A stretch of DNA of 64,000 nucleotides from CBDESN01 sp965242495 (GTDB taxonomy: Bacteria > Pseudomonadota > Alphaproteobacteria > MPNO01), in assembly GCA_965242495.1 (NCBI GenBank), contig OZ251446.1, positions 2,728,001 to 2,792,000 on the forward strand, in the 5' to 3' direction. The translations under genes and the position numbers were made by a program. The notes under the pieces were generated by a model that was not told the origin of the DNA, did no database searches, and was given only the letters and a program-made list of their open reading frames with translations. Below, in pieces: positions 29,716-38,067 of the stretch (within the stretch, counting starts at the first letter, position 1; each line of letters begins with the position of its first letter).

Positions 29716-31149
29716 CTACGCCGCCGCCGCGGCCGTCCTGGCGCGCAGATAGCGGTCCATGGCCTCGGCCGCGTCGCGGCCGTCGCGGATCGCCCACACC
29801 ACCAGCGACGCGCCGCGCGTCACGTCGCCGGCGGCGAACACGCCGTCGAGGCTGGTCATCATCGTCTTGCGGTCGATGCGGATCGTGCCCCAGCGGGTGA
29901 CCTCCAGGCCGTCGGCGCCGAGTTCGGTCGGCAGGTCGCCGGGATCGAAGCCCAGCGCCTTGATCACGAGACCGGCGTCGAGCGCGAAGCTCGACCCCTC
30001 GACCGGCTCCGGCGTCTTGCGGCCGGAGGCGTCGGGAACGCCGAGGCGGAAGCGGCGCGCGCGCACGGCCGAGACCCGCCCGTCGCCCAGGAACGCCTCC
30101 GGGGCGGCGAGCCAGACGAAGCGGACGCCTTCCTCCTCGGCGTAGGCGACCTCGCGCCGCGAGCCCGGCATGTTTTCGCGGTCGCGGCGATAGAGGCAGC
30201 TCACCGACGCTGCGCCCTGGCGGACCGCGGTGCGCACGCAGTCCATCGCGGTGTCGCCGCCGCCGATCACCACCACGTCCTTCCCCCTGGCGTCGAGGCG
30301 CCCGGAGTCGAATTCGGGAACCGCATCGCCCAGCCCCTTGCGGTTGGAGGCGGTCAGGTAGTCGAGGGCCGGCGCAACGTCGTCGAGCCCCGCCCCGGGA
30401 ACCCGGATGTCGCGCGCTGCATAGACGCCGGTCGCGATCAGCACCGCGTCGTGGCGGGCGCGGAGCTCCTCCACTCCGGCGTCGCGCCCCAGTTCGAAAC
30501 CGCGGTGGAAGACGACGCCGCCTTGCTCCAGCAGCGCCACCCGGCGGCGCACGACCTGCTTCTCCAGCTTGAAGTTGGGAATGCCGTAGACCAGCAGCCC
30601 GCCGATCCGGTCGTGGCGGTCGTAGACGTGGACCTCGTAGCCTTTGCGGCGCAGCTGCTCGGCCGCGGCGAGGCCGGCCGGGCCGCCGCCGACGATCCCG
30701 GCCGAGGCGCCCAGCTCGCGCGCCGGCGCCGGCGGGCGGACCCAGCCCCGGTCCCACGCGGTCTCGGTGACGTAGGTCTCGACCGCGCCGATCGTGACCG
30801 TCCCGTGACCCGCCTGCTCAATCACGCAGTTGCCCTCGCACAACCTGTCCTGGGGGCAGATCCGGCCGCAGATCTCGGGCAGGTTGTTGGTCGCGGCCGA
30901 CAATTCGTAGGCCTCCTCCAGCCGCCCCTGGGCGGTCAGCATCAACCAGTCCGGGATGTGGTTGTGGACCGGGCAATGCACTTGGCAGAACGGGATGCCG
31001 CATTGCGAACAGCGGCTCGCCTGCTCCGCCGCGCCCCCGGCGTCGAAGCGGCGGTGGATCTCGGCGAAGTCGCGCCGCCGCAGTTCCGCCCCGCGCTTCT
31101 CGGGCGGACGCATCTCCACGTCGACGAATTTGAGCATCCGTTCGGCCAT
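29716..31149 (-). CDS. gltD: Glutamate synthase (NADPH) small subunit
   Basis: A 477-residue flavoprotein that passes electrons from NADPH to GltB. The N-terminal 4Fe-4S cysteines are in CSQCGIPFCQVHCP and CGRICPQDRLCEGNC. The FAD-binding GIVGGGPAGLAAAEQLRRKG is near residue 150 and the NADPH-binding VVVIGGGDTAMDCVRTA near 290. The C-terminal GVFAAGDVTRGASLVVWAI is typical. The ATG at 31149 follows AGGATGGCGC. The upstream 230 bp (31162-31395), shared with the divergent uppP gene, holds the promoters; no nitrogen-regulatory site was recognised with confidence. Confidence 0.97.
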   Translation of the reverse strand: MAERMLKFVDVEMRPPEKRGAELRRRDFAEIHRRFDAGGAAEQASRCSQCGIPFCQVHCPVHNHIPDWLMLTAQGRLEEAYELSAATNNLPEICGRICPQDRLCEGNCVIEQAGHGTVTIGAVETYVTETAWDRGWVRPPAPARELGASAGIVGGGPAGLAAAEQLRRKGYEVHVYDRHDRIGGLLVYGIPNFKLEKQVVRRRVALLEQGGVVFHRGFELGRDAGVEELRARHDAVLIATGVYAARDIRVPGAGLDDVAPALDYLTASNRKGLGDAVPEFDSGRLDARGKDVVVIGGGDTAMDCVRTAVRQGAASVSCLYRRDRENMPGSRREVAYAEEEGVRFVWLAAPEAFLGDGRVSAVRARRFRLGVPDASGRKTPEPVEGSSFALDAGLVIKALGFDPGDLPTELGADGLEVTRWGTIRIDRKTMMTSLDGVFAAGDVTRGASLVVWAIRDGRDAAEAMDRYLRARTAAAAA

Positions 31150-31356
31150 GCGCCATCCTAGCCGCCTCCATCCCGGAAGGCGAAGGAAAAAATCGCGCTT
31201 AGGTCAAGATTTCGTACATATCGGACGGAAAGCGGGCCGCGAAGGCCGGATCGCCGCCGCTCCGCACGAGGCGCAAGGTCAAACCAGTCCCATATCGAGA
31301 CTAAATGAATCTCCCACCCTGTCGCCGGGACGGCGCGGCGTGGGCCGAATCCCCGC

Positions 31357-31385
31357 TTGGGCCGGCCCCGGGCCTGTTGTATACG
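31357..31385 (+). promoter_or_regulatory. Candidate promoter for uppP
   Basis: TTGGGC (31357-31362), a 17-nt spacer and TATACG (31380-31385) precede the ATG by 10 bases. Transcripts would have almost no leader. The match is modest. Confidence 0.35.
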
Positions 31386-31395
31386 CGGCCCCGAC

Positions 31396-32187
31396 ATGGA
31401 CCCGATGCAGATTCTCGTCCTCGCCGCGACGCAGGGCGCCACGGAGTTCCTGCCGGTCAGCTCGTCGGGCCATCTCGCGCTGCTGCCCGCGGTCTTCGGC
31501 TGGCCCGACCAGGGGCTGCCGCTCGACGTGGCGGTCCATTTCGGGACGCTCGGCGCGGTGTGCGCCTATCTGCGGCGCGATCTGCGCCGGGTGCTGCGGG
31601 CGCTCGCCTTCCCCGGCGCGCGCGACGCGGCCGCGCGGCGGCTCGCTTTGCATCTCGCGGTCGCGACCTGCCCGGTGGCGGTCGCGGGGCTCGCGGTCTT
31701 CGTCGCCGCCGGCGACGCGCTCCGCGACGCCGAGGTGATCGCCTGGGCCACGATCGGCTTCGGCCTGCTGCTATACGCCGCCGACCGGGCGGGAGCCGCG
31801 GCGCGGCGTCTCGACGGCATGACCGTGTGGGACGCGGTCGGCATCGGCGTCTGCCAGGTCTTCGCCCTGATCCCGGGGGCGAGCCGCGCCGGCGTCACGA
31901 TCACCGCGGCGAGGCTGCTGGGCTTCGACCGGCGCGAGGCGGCGCGCTTCTCGATGCTGCTCTCGATCCCGACCGTGCTGGCGGCCGCGGCCCTGGCCGC
32001 GACCGGGCTCGCCCGCGCCGACGCGGCCGCGTGGCGAGACGCGGCGCTCGCCGCGGCGCTCGCCTTCGCCGCCGCCCTGGTCGCCATCGCCCTGCTGATG
32101 AAGTGGCTGCGCCGGTCGGGCTTCGCCCCCTTCGTCGTCTGGCGCCTGGTCCTCGGCGCGGCGCTCCTGGCCTGGCTGCATCTGTGA
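31396..32187 (+). CDS. uppP: Undecaprenyl-diphosphatase (BacA/UppP)
   Basis: A 263-residue polytopic inner-membrane phosphatase that recycles undecaprenyl diphosphate to the monophosphate carrier used for peptidoglycan and other envelope glycans. Both catalytic signatures are present: TEFLPVSSSGHLALLP (Glu17 to Ser/His) and ALIPGASRAGVTITAARLLG (PGxSRxG). Seven to eight hydrophobic helices follow the family pattern. The start at 31396 is chosen over a longer frame because MDPMQILVLAATQG begins the conserved first helix. It is divergent from gltD. Confidence 0.95.
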   Translation: MDPMQILVLAATQGATEFLPVSSSGHLALLPAVFGWPDQGLPLDVAVHFGTLGAVCAYLRRDLRRVLRALAFPGARDAAARRLALHLAVATCPVAVAGLAVFVAAGDALRDAEVIAWATIGFGLLLYAADRAGAAARRLDGMTVWDAVGIGVCQVFALIPGASRAGVTITAARLLGFDRREAARFSMLLSIPTVLAAAALAATGLARADAAAWRDAALAAALAFAAALVAIALLMKWLRRSGFAPFVVWRLVLGAALLAWLHL

Positions 32188-32257
32188 CCCGGCGGCGGCC
32201 ATGCTATGCTGTCCTGCCGCCGGGAGGGCGGGACGCGCGCAGGAGGGCGGCGAGGCC

Positions 32258-33901
32258 ATGACCGGGAATGCGACCTTCGACTACATCGTCATCGGCGCCG
32301 GGTCGGCCGGCTGCGTGCTGGCCAACCGCCTGACCGAGGACGGCGACGCCAGCGTCCTGCTGCTCGAAGCCGGGGGGTGGGACCGCGACCCGATGATTCG
32401 CATCCCGCTCGGCTGGGGCAAGATCCTGGAGCAGCGGCGGCACGACTGGGGCTACTTCACCGAGCCCGAGCCCCGCCTCGAAGACCGCCGCATCGAGACC
32501 GCGCGCGGCAAGGTGATCGGCGGCTCGTCGTCGATCAACGCCATGGCCTATGTGCGCGGCAACCGCGCCGACTACGACCGCTGGCGCCAGATGGGGCTCG
32601 CCGGCTGGTCGCATGACGACGTGCTGCCCTATTTCAAGCGCTCCGAAGCCTGGGAGGGCGGGGCGGACGAGCATCGGGGCGACGGCGGCCCGCTCAGGAG
32701 CCGCCTGTCGATCTACCGCGACCCGCTGGTCGAGGCCTATCTGGAGGCCGCCCGGACCGCGGGCTACCCCGTCGTCGCCGACTACAACGGCGCCAGCCAG
32801 GAAGGCTTCGCCCGCATCCAGCAGACCATCGGCGACGGCCGCCGCTGGAGCGCCGCGGTCGCCTATCTGCGCCCGGCGCTGCGCCGCCCCAATCTCCGCG
32901 TCGAGACCGGGGCGCTGACCTCGCGCATCGCCGTCGAGGGCGGGCGCGCCGCGGGCGTCGAATACCTGCGCGGCGGGCGCCGGCTCGAGGCGCGCGCCGA
33001 GCGCGAGGTGATCGTCTCGGGCGGAACCATCAACTCGCCGCAGATCCTGATGCTGTCCGGCATCGGCGACGCCGCCCATCTCGAATCCGTCGGCGTCGAG
33101 CCGGTGGTCGACCGCCCGCAGGTGGGCGAGAACCTCCAGGACCACCTGTCGGCGATCGTCGAATACGAACGCCCCGCGCCGGGGCCGTTCCGGGACCGGA
33201 TGCGGATCGACCGGCTGGGCGCCGACATGGCGCGGGCCTGGCTGTTCGGGCGCGGGCCGGCGACGGACCTGCCGGGCGCCTTCCTGGCCTTCCTCAAGAC
33301 CCGGCCCGGGCTGGAGACGCCGGACGTCCAGTTCCTGTTCCGCCTGCTGCCGGGCGCGACCTGGCCTTGGTGCCCCGGCGTCCGCCGGCCCTGGCGCGAC
33401 GGCTTCGCCTGCCGCCCGGTCCTGCTGCGCCCCGAAAGCCGCGGCGCCGTCCGGCTGGCCTCGAAGGACCCCGCCGCCCCGGTCCGCATCCGGCAGAACT
33501 TCCTCGACAGCGAGAACGACAAGCGCACGCTGCGCGACGGCTTCCGCATCGCCCGCGAGATCGCCCTCCAGCCCGCGCTCGACCGCTTCCGCGGCGCCGA
33601 GACCTCGCCCGGCGCCGAGGTCCGCAGCGACGAGGAGATCGACGCCCATATCCGCGCCACCTCCGCCACCGCGCACCACCCGGCCGGCACCTGCCGGATG
33701 GGCATCGACCGCGACGCCGTCGTCGATGCCGAGCTCAAGGTCGTCGGCGTGGACCGGCTGCGGGTGGTGGACGCCTCGGTGATGCCCGACCTGGTGGGCG
33801 GCAACATCAACGCGCCCGTCATCATGATCGCCGAACGCGCCTCGGACCTGATCCGCGGGCGGCGGCCGCTCGCCCCCGCCGGGGCCGGAGAGGCCGCATG
33901 A
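32258..33901 (+). CDS. GMC-family FAD oxidoreductase (choline/alcohol dehydrogenase-like)
   Basis: A 547-residue flavoenzyme. The N-terminal dinucleotide motif YIVIGAGSAGCVLANRL, the GMC signature 1 ARGKVIGGSSSINAM, signature 2 GGTINSPQILMLSGIG and the C-terminal catalytic region HHPAGTCRMG ... VGGNINAPVIMIAERA are all present. It resembles BetA-type choline dehydrogenase and also polyethylene-glycol and alkan-1-ol dehydrogenases; the substrate is uncertain. The start at 32258 has AGGAGGGCGG upstream. It overlaps the acyl-CoA synthetase by an ATGA, suggesting that an alcohol or aldehyde product is oxidised and then activated to a CoA ester. Confidence 0.92.
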   Translation: MTGNATFDYIVIGAGSAGCVLANRLTEDGDASVLLLEAGGWDRDPMIRIPLGWGKILEQRRHDWGYFTEPEPRLEDRRIETARGKVIGGSSSINAMAYVRGNRADYDRWRQMGLAGWSHDDVLPYFKRSEAWEGGADEHRGDGGPLRSRLSIYRDPLVEAYLEAARTAGYPVVADYNGASQEGFARIQQTIGDGRRWSAAVAYLRPALRRPNLRVETGALTSRIAVEGGRAAGVEYLRGGRRLEARAEREVIVSGGTINSPQILMLSGIGDAAHLESVGVEPVVDRPQVGENLQDHLSAIVEYERPAPGPFRDRMRIDRLGADMARAWLFGRGPATDLPGAFLAFLKTRPGLETPDVQFLFRLLPGATWPWCPGVRRPWRDGFACRPVLLRPESRGAVRLASKDPAAPVRIRQNFLDSENDKRTLRDGFRIAREIALQPALDRFRGAETSPGAEVRSDEEIDAHIRATSATAHHPAGTCRMGIDRDAVVDAELKVVGVDRLRVVDASVMPDLVGGNINAPVIMIAERASDLIRGRRPLAPAGAGEAA

Positions 33902-35838
33902 CGGAAGCGGACGCCGCCGCCGCTGCTGACGCCGCCGCCGCGGCGGCCTGGCGCGCGGCCCATGCGCGGTCGCTTCGCGACCCGGAGGAGTTCTGGGCCG
34001 AGGCCGCCGAGCAGGTCCATTGGCATCGGCGCTGGGACCGGGTGCTCGACGACTCCGACCCGCCCTTCTACCGCTGGTTCCGGGGCGGCGTCGTCAACAG
34101 CTGCTACAATGCGCTCGACCGGCACGTCGAGAACGGACGCCGGCGTCAGACGGCGCTGATCTACGACAGCCCGGTCACCGGGACGGTCGCGACCTACAGC
34201 TACGGGGAGCTGCTGGACCTCGTCTCGCGCTGCGCCGGCGCCCTCGCCGCCCTCGGCGTGGGCAAGGGCGACCGCGTCGTCGTCTACATGCCGATGGCGC
34301 CGGAGGCCGTGGTGGCGATGCTCGCCTGCGCGCGGCTGGGGGCGGTGCATTCGGTGGTGTTCGGCGGCTTCGCCGCCAACGAGCTCGCCGCCCGCATCGA
34401 CGACTGCAAACCCAAGGTCGTGGTCGCCGGCTCCTGCGGCATCGAGCCCGGCGGGATCGTCGCCTACAAGCCGCTGCTCGACCGGGCGATCGAACTCGCC
34501 GCGCACGCGCCCGACCGCTGCATCGTCCTGCAACGCGAGGCCGGGCGCGCGGCGATGATCCCCGGCCGCGACGTCGATTGGGGCGACGCCCTGGCCGCCG
34601 CGTCCCCGCATGACTGCGTGCCGGTGGCGGCGACCGATCCGCTCTACGTCATCTACACGTCGGGCACCACCGGGCGGCCCAAGGGGATCGTCCGCGACAA
34701 CGGCGGCCATCTGGTCGCGCTGCGGTGGTCGATGCCCAACGTCTACGGCGTCGAACCCGGCGAGGTCTTCTGGGCCGCGTCCGACGTGGGCTGGGTGGTG
34801 GGCCACTCCTACATCGTCTACGCGCCGCTGTTCAACGGCTCGACCTCGGTCCTGTTCGAGGGCAAGCCGGTCGGGACGCCGGACGCGGGCGTCTATTGGC
34901 GGGTCATCGCGCAGCACGGCGTCAAGGCGCTGTTCACCGCGCCCACCGCCTTCCGCGCCATCAAGCGCGAGGACCCGGACGGGCTGCTGATCGGGGGATA
35001 CGACCTGACGCGGTTCGAGACCCTGTTCCTCGCCGGGGAGCGGGCCGATCCCGACACGGTGAAATGGGCCGAGACGCGGCTCGGCGTGCCGGTGATCGAC
35101 CATTGGTGGCAGACCGAGACCGGCTGGGCGATCGCCGCCAACTGCGTCGGGCTGGGCCGGCTGCCGGTCAAGCGCGGTTCGCCCACCCGGCCGGCGCCGG
35201 GATGGGACCTGCGGGCGCTCGACGACGCCGGCCGCGAACTGCCGCCGGGCGAGATCGGCGCCCTTGCGGCTCGGCTGCCGATGCCGCCCGGCTGCCTGAC
35301 CACCCTGTGGAACGCCGACGACCGCTTCCGGGAGGCCTATTTCGACGACTATCCCGGCTACTACAAGACCGCCGACGCCGGCTATATCGACGAGGACGGC
35401 TACGTCTGGGTGATGTCGCGCACCGACGACGTCATCAACGTCGCCGGGCACCGCCTGTCCACGGGGGCGATGGAGGAGGTGCTGGCGGCGCATCCCGACG
35501 TGGCCGAATGCGCGGTCGTCGGGGCGGCGGACCGGATCAAGGGCCAGACGCCGCTGGGCTTCCTGGTGCTCAAGGCGGGGGCGGGGCGGACGGACGCCGA
35601 GGTCGTGGACGAGGTCGTCCGCATGGTGCGCGACGACATCGGGCCGGTGGCCGCGTTCAAGACCGCGACCGTCGTCAAGCGGCTGCCCAAGACCCGTTCG
35701 GGCAAGATCCTGCGCGGCGCGATGCGCCGAATCGCCGACGGCGAGGACTGGTCGACGCCGGCGACGATCGACGACCCCGCCATCCTCGACGAGATCGCCG
35801 CGGCGCTGCGCGCGATCGGCTACGCCGGAACGGGCTGA
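33898..35838 (+). CDS. prpE: Propionyl-CoA synthetase-like acyl-CoA ligase
   Basis: A 646-residue AMP-forming ligase that activates a short carboxylic acid to its CoA thioester. The N-terminal ACAS_N segment (PPFYRWFRGGVVNSCYNALD) and the following ALIYDSPVTGTVATYSYGEL match PrpE better than AcsA. The ATP-binding P-loop is YTSGTTGRPKGIV (~252), then WWQTETGWAI, and the catalytic lysine is in KTRSGKILRGAMRRIADG (~600). An alanine-rich N-terminal stretch of about 20 residues is added. The start gives an ATGA overlap with the GMC gene and is chosen over longer frames for that reason. Confidence 0.9.
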   Translation: MTEADAAAAADAAAAAAWRAAHARSLRDPEEFWAEAAEQVHWHRRWDRVLDDSDPPFYRWFRGGVVNSCYNALDRHVENGRRRQTALIYDSPVTGTVATYSYGELLDLVSRCAGALAALGVGKGDRVVVYMPMAPEAVVAMLACARLGAVHSVVFGGFAANELAARIDDCKPKVVVAGSCGIEPGGIVAYKPLLDRAIELAAHAPDRCIVLQREAGRAAMIPGRDVDWGDALAAASPHDCVPVAATDPLYVIYTSGTTGRPKGIVRDNGGHLVALRWSMPNVYGVEPGEVFWAASDVGWVVGHSYIVYAPLFNGSTSVLFEGKPVGTPDAGVYWRVIAQHGVKALFTAPTAFRAIKREDPDGLLIGGYDLTRFETLFLAGERADPDTVKWAETRLGVPVIDHWWQTETGWAIAANCVGLGRLPVKRGSPTRPAPGWDLRALDDAGRELPPGEIGALAARLPMPPGCLTTLWNADDRFREAYFDDYPGYYKTADAGYIDEDGYVWVMSRTDDVINVAGHRLSTGAMEEVLAAHPDVAECAVVGAADRIKGQTPLGFLVLKAGAGRTDAEVVDEVVRMVRDDIGPVAAFKTATVVKRLPKTRSGKILRGAMRRIADGEDWSTPATIDDPAILDEIAAALRAIGYAGTG

Positions 35839-35904
35839 ACGCCGGGGAGCGGCCGGATCGGCCCGAGAAAGGCCGTCGGCTCGAGGCGGATACGCCGACG
35901 ATTC

Positions 35905-35955
35905 GTCGTTCCCCCGCTTCCGCGGGGGCAGGCTCCGCGGAAGCGGGGGAACGAC
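35905..35955. repeat. Extended REP-type palindrome
   Basis: CGTTCCCCCGCTTCCGCGG and its complement are separated by GGGCAGGCT, forming a long hairpin downstream of prpE. It may act as a terminator or RNA-stabilising structure. There is no T run. Confidence 0.7.
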
Positions 35956-36066
35956 GGGAGGGGGCCGTAGCGCCGGCCCGTATTTCTCATTCCGCTCGCC
36001 CGCAAGCCTCGTCCGGCGGCGTCCTCGTCCCTGGACGATTCTCATGAAAAAAACGCTTGCAGTCCC

Positions 36067-36093
36067 TTGACCCCCCCCCCCCCCGCGTATGGT
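36067..36093 (+). promoter_or_regulatory. Poly-C-containing promoter of surface lipoprotein 1 (candidate phase-variable)
   Basis: TTGACC (36067-36072) and TATGGT (36088-36093) are separated by 15 nt, nearly all of it a 14-C run (36071-36084). The start codon is 74 bp downstream of the -10. A 15-nt spacer is short for sigma70, so gain of one or two C would be predicted to raise activity. The layout matches that of slipped-strand promoters in Neisseria and Haemophilus. Confidence 0.65.
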
Positions 36094-36166
36094 AGCCGTG
36101 AGCCGACTTCGGACGGGGCATCGCATTTCGGATTGAAATGCGATGCCCCTGGGAAAGGAAAACGTG

Positions 36167-37651
36167 ATGAACACGAGAAGCACTGCGCGATTCACCGGCT
36201 TGGCCTTGACCATGGCCGCCGCCCTGGCGACGTCCGGGTGCGGCGGCGGCAGCTCCAAACCCCCGATGCCAATGGAGCCAACGCAATTGCCTTTCCGCTC
36301 GATCGACTCTGCGGTGACAAGCAACGACCAACGACAGGGCATCCGGGCCGCGGCCGTGGAGGCGGCCGGAAACGCGCCCAACGGGGGGGTCTTCAGGAGC
36401 GTCACGCAATCCTCGACCGCCGGCGACAGTGTTCGGGTGGCGCGCTTGGTGCGCCGCGCGGACGGGGCGATAAACTGGGGGGTGGGGAAGGCCGGCGGAT
36501 GGTCGGTCGACGGGGACAATGCCCGGGTGCTGGCGGAACCGCGCGGAGAGGGCTGGAGGGGCATCCAGTTCCATCAGGCGCCGGGCGGCGGCAAAGGCAG
36601 CGGAACGGGTCCGGGACTGTACGTCAACGTCTACACCGACATCGAGGTGCCGACGACCAGACCGGCGCTGGTACCCGCGGCGCTGGCGCCGGCGGACCAT
36701 CCCGAGGGATGTGGAGTCGGCGGCACCGTGTCGGCCGGTCATTCCTGCACGTACGAAGCCAACGGCCAGACGTTCACTCTGCGAATGGACGGCAACAGCG
36801 TTTGCTTCGCGTTCGGATGCGCTGGGGGGAACCAACGTATCATCGACAGCACTTTCAATGGTGTGCGGGTCACTCTCGTGACCGAGGGAAGCGGCGCGAG
36901 TCGGACAATCGCCCAGCTCGGTGGTGATCTCGCCGCGCCCGCCGCGGCGGGGCCGCCGCCCGCCGACGCGCCGGCGCCGCAGCCGCCCGACGACATGCCG
37001 GCGCCGCCCGACGCCAGGGAGCCGGCGCCGCCGATGCCCGTCTTTGACCCCGACCTTGCTGGGCAGGACGCCGACTATCTGGCCGGCGGCATCTGGGTGC
37101 GGGTCCCGGAGGGCGCCGCCAGCGTGGCCGACTACGAGTTCGGCGCCTTCATGGACGGCGGCGACCCCTTCGTGCAGGACAATCTGGCGGGCCTGACGGG
37201 CAGGGCGACGTACACGGGCGAAGCGAGCGCGGTGTACTCCTATCAGCCGACGAACCGGAACTACTTCGTCGACGGCGTGGTGAGACTGACGGCCGACTTC
37301 GGCGACGCCGACAGCCTGGGAAGCATCCGCGGAGCCATCACCGACATCACGGGAGAAGGGCCGGAGCGGGGCTGGTACGAGGGAGGCAGCGTGGTGCTGG
37401 GGACCGCGCAAATCGGAAGCGCCGACAGCGGCTTCTTCACCGGCGACACCTCCACCCGGAGTAGCGACCCCGACGACCCCGTGCTTACCGGCAAGTGGGG
37501 CGGCCGGTTCTACGGCAACGGGGCCGCGGGCGCCCATCCCGGCTCCGTCGCCGGCACGTTCGGCGGAGCGACCGCCGACGGCAGCCAATCCTACGTCGGC
37601 ATATACGGCGCATTCCGGGGGGAGGATCAGGAGCCGCCGCAGCCGCGGTAA
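36167..37651 (+). CDS. TbpB-like Slam-dependent surface lipoprotein 1
   Basis: A 494-residue lipoprotein. The signal peptide MNTRSTARFTGLALTMAAAL ends in ATSGC, with Cys25 as lipidation site, followed by a GGGSS tether. The N-terminal part (~30-285) has a four-cysteine segment (CGVGG ... SCTY ... CFAFGC) likely disulfide-bonded, then a Pro/Ala linker. Residues ~300-494 form the TbpB/fHbp-type beta-barrel: DADYLAGGIWVRVPEGAAS, YFVDGVVRLTADFG, LTGKWGGRFYGNGAAG, GTFGGATADGSQSYVGIYGA. The start is the second ATG, preceded by GGAAAGGA, and is matched in the paralogue. It lies in a cluster with a second lipoprotein and a Slam exporter, arguing for surface display. Ligand unknown; no TonB-dependent receptor is adjacent. 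Confidence 0.83.
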   Translation: MNTRSTARFTGLALTMAAALATSGCGGGSSKPPMPMEPTQLPFRSIDSAVTSNDQRQGIRAAAVEAAGNAPNGGVFRSVTQSSTAGDSVRVARLVRRADGAINWGVGKAGGWSVDGDNARVLAEPRGEGWRGIQFHQAPGGGKGSGTGPGLYVNVYTDIEVPTTRPALVPAALAPADHPEGCGVGGTVSAGHSCTYEANGQTFTLRMDGNSVCFAFGCAGGNQRIIDSTFNGVRVTLVTEGSGASRTIAQLGGDLAAPAAAGPPPADAPAPQPPDDMPAPPDAREPAPPMPVFDPDLAGQDADYLAGGIWVRVPEGAASVADYEFGAFMDGGDPFVQDNLAGLTGRATYTGEASAVYSYQPTNRNYFVDGVVRLTADFGDADSLGSIRGAITDITGEGPERGWYEGGSVVLGTAQIGSADSGFFTGDTSTRSSDPDDPVLTGKWGGRFYGNGAAGAHPGSVAGTFGGATADGSQSYVGIYGAFRGEDQEPPQPR

Positions 37652-37680
37652 CGCGCGGCCCGACCGCGCCGGCCCGTCCT

Positions 37681-37896
37681 GGTTCAGATACATGCGAGAC
37701 ACGGCCCATCGGGTCGGTCGGTATCCGGCCTCGCCATGGCCGGAAGCCTGCTTACGGTCATGGTTGCCCTCGGCCGTTGGGAGCGGTGGGTCACCCGAAG
37801 GGCCGGAGCGGAGCGGAGGAGCCGCGAAGCGGCTTGACGCGCCGCTCCCAACGGCCCACGCGGTGTCTCATATGTGGTGTCTCATATGTATTGAAC
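37681..37896. repeat. MITE-like repeat family A, copy 2
   Basis: The counterpart in inverse orientation of 2770-2972. Terminal inverted repeats: GTTCAGATACATGCGAGACAC at the left, and GGTGTCTCATATGTATTGAAC at the right, the latter partly duplicated in tandem (GGTGTCTCATATGT twice). It occupies the space between the two lipoprotein genes and ends 12 bp before the second promoter. Confidence 0.75.
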
Positions 37897-37908
37897 GAGG
37901 ACGGCCCC

Positions 37909-37936
37909 TTGACCCCCCCCTCCCCGTGTGCATGGT
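37909..37936 (+). promoter_or_regulatory. Promoter-like element of surface lipoprotein 2 with interrupted poly-C
   Basis: TTGACC (37909-37914), a 16-nt spacer and CATGGT (37931-37936) align with the promoter of lipoprotein 1. Here the C run (8 C, T, 4 C) is broken by a T, which should make it more stable. The -10 has lost its first T. The leader to the ATG at 38068 is about 125 nt. Confidence 0.5.
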
Positions 37937-38067
37937 AGCCATGAGCCGACTTCGGAACGGGAGCGCCAACCACCGTACGAGCGATGCCGCGAAACGCTCA
38001 CGTCCCGAAAATCATGAACATGGCGTCCGGAGGCGGACTCTCAAACGCAGGCATGAGGAGAAACGCG

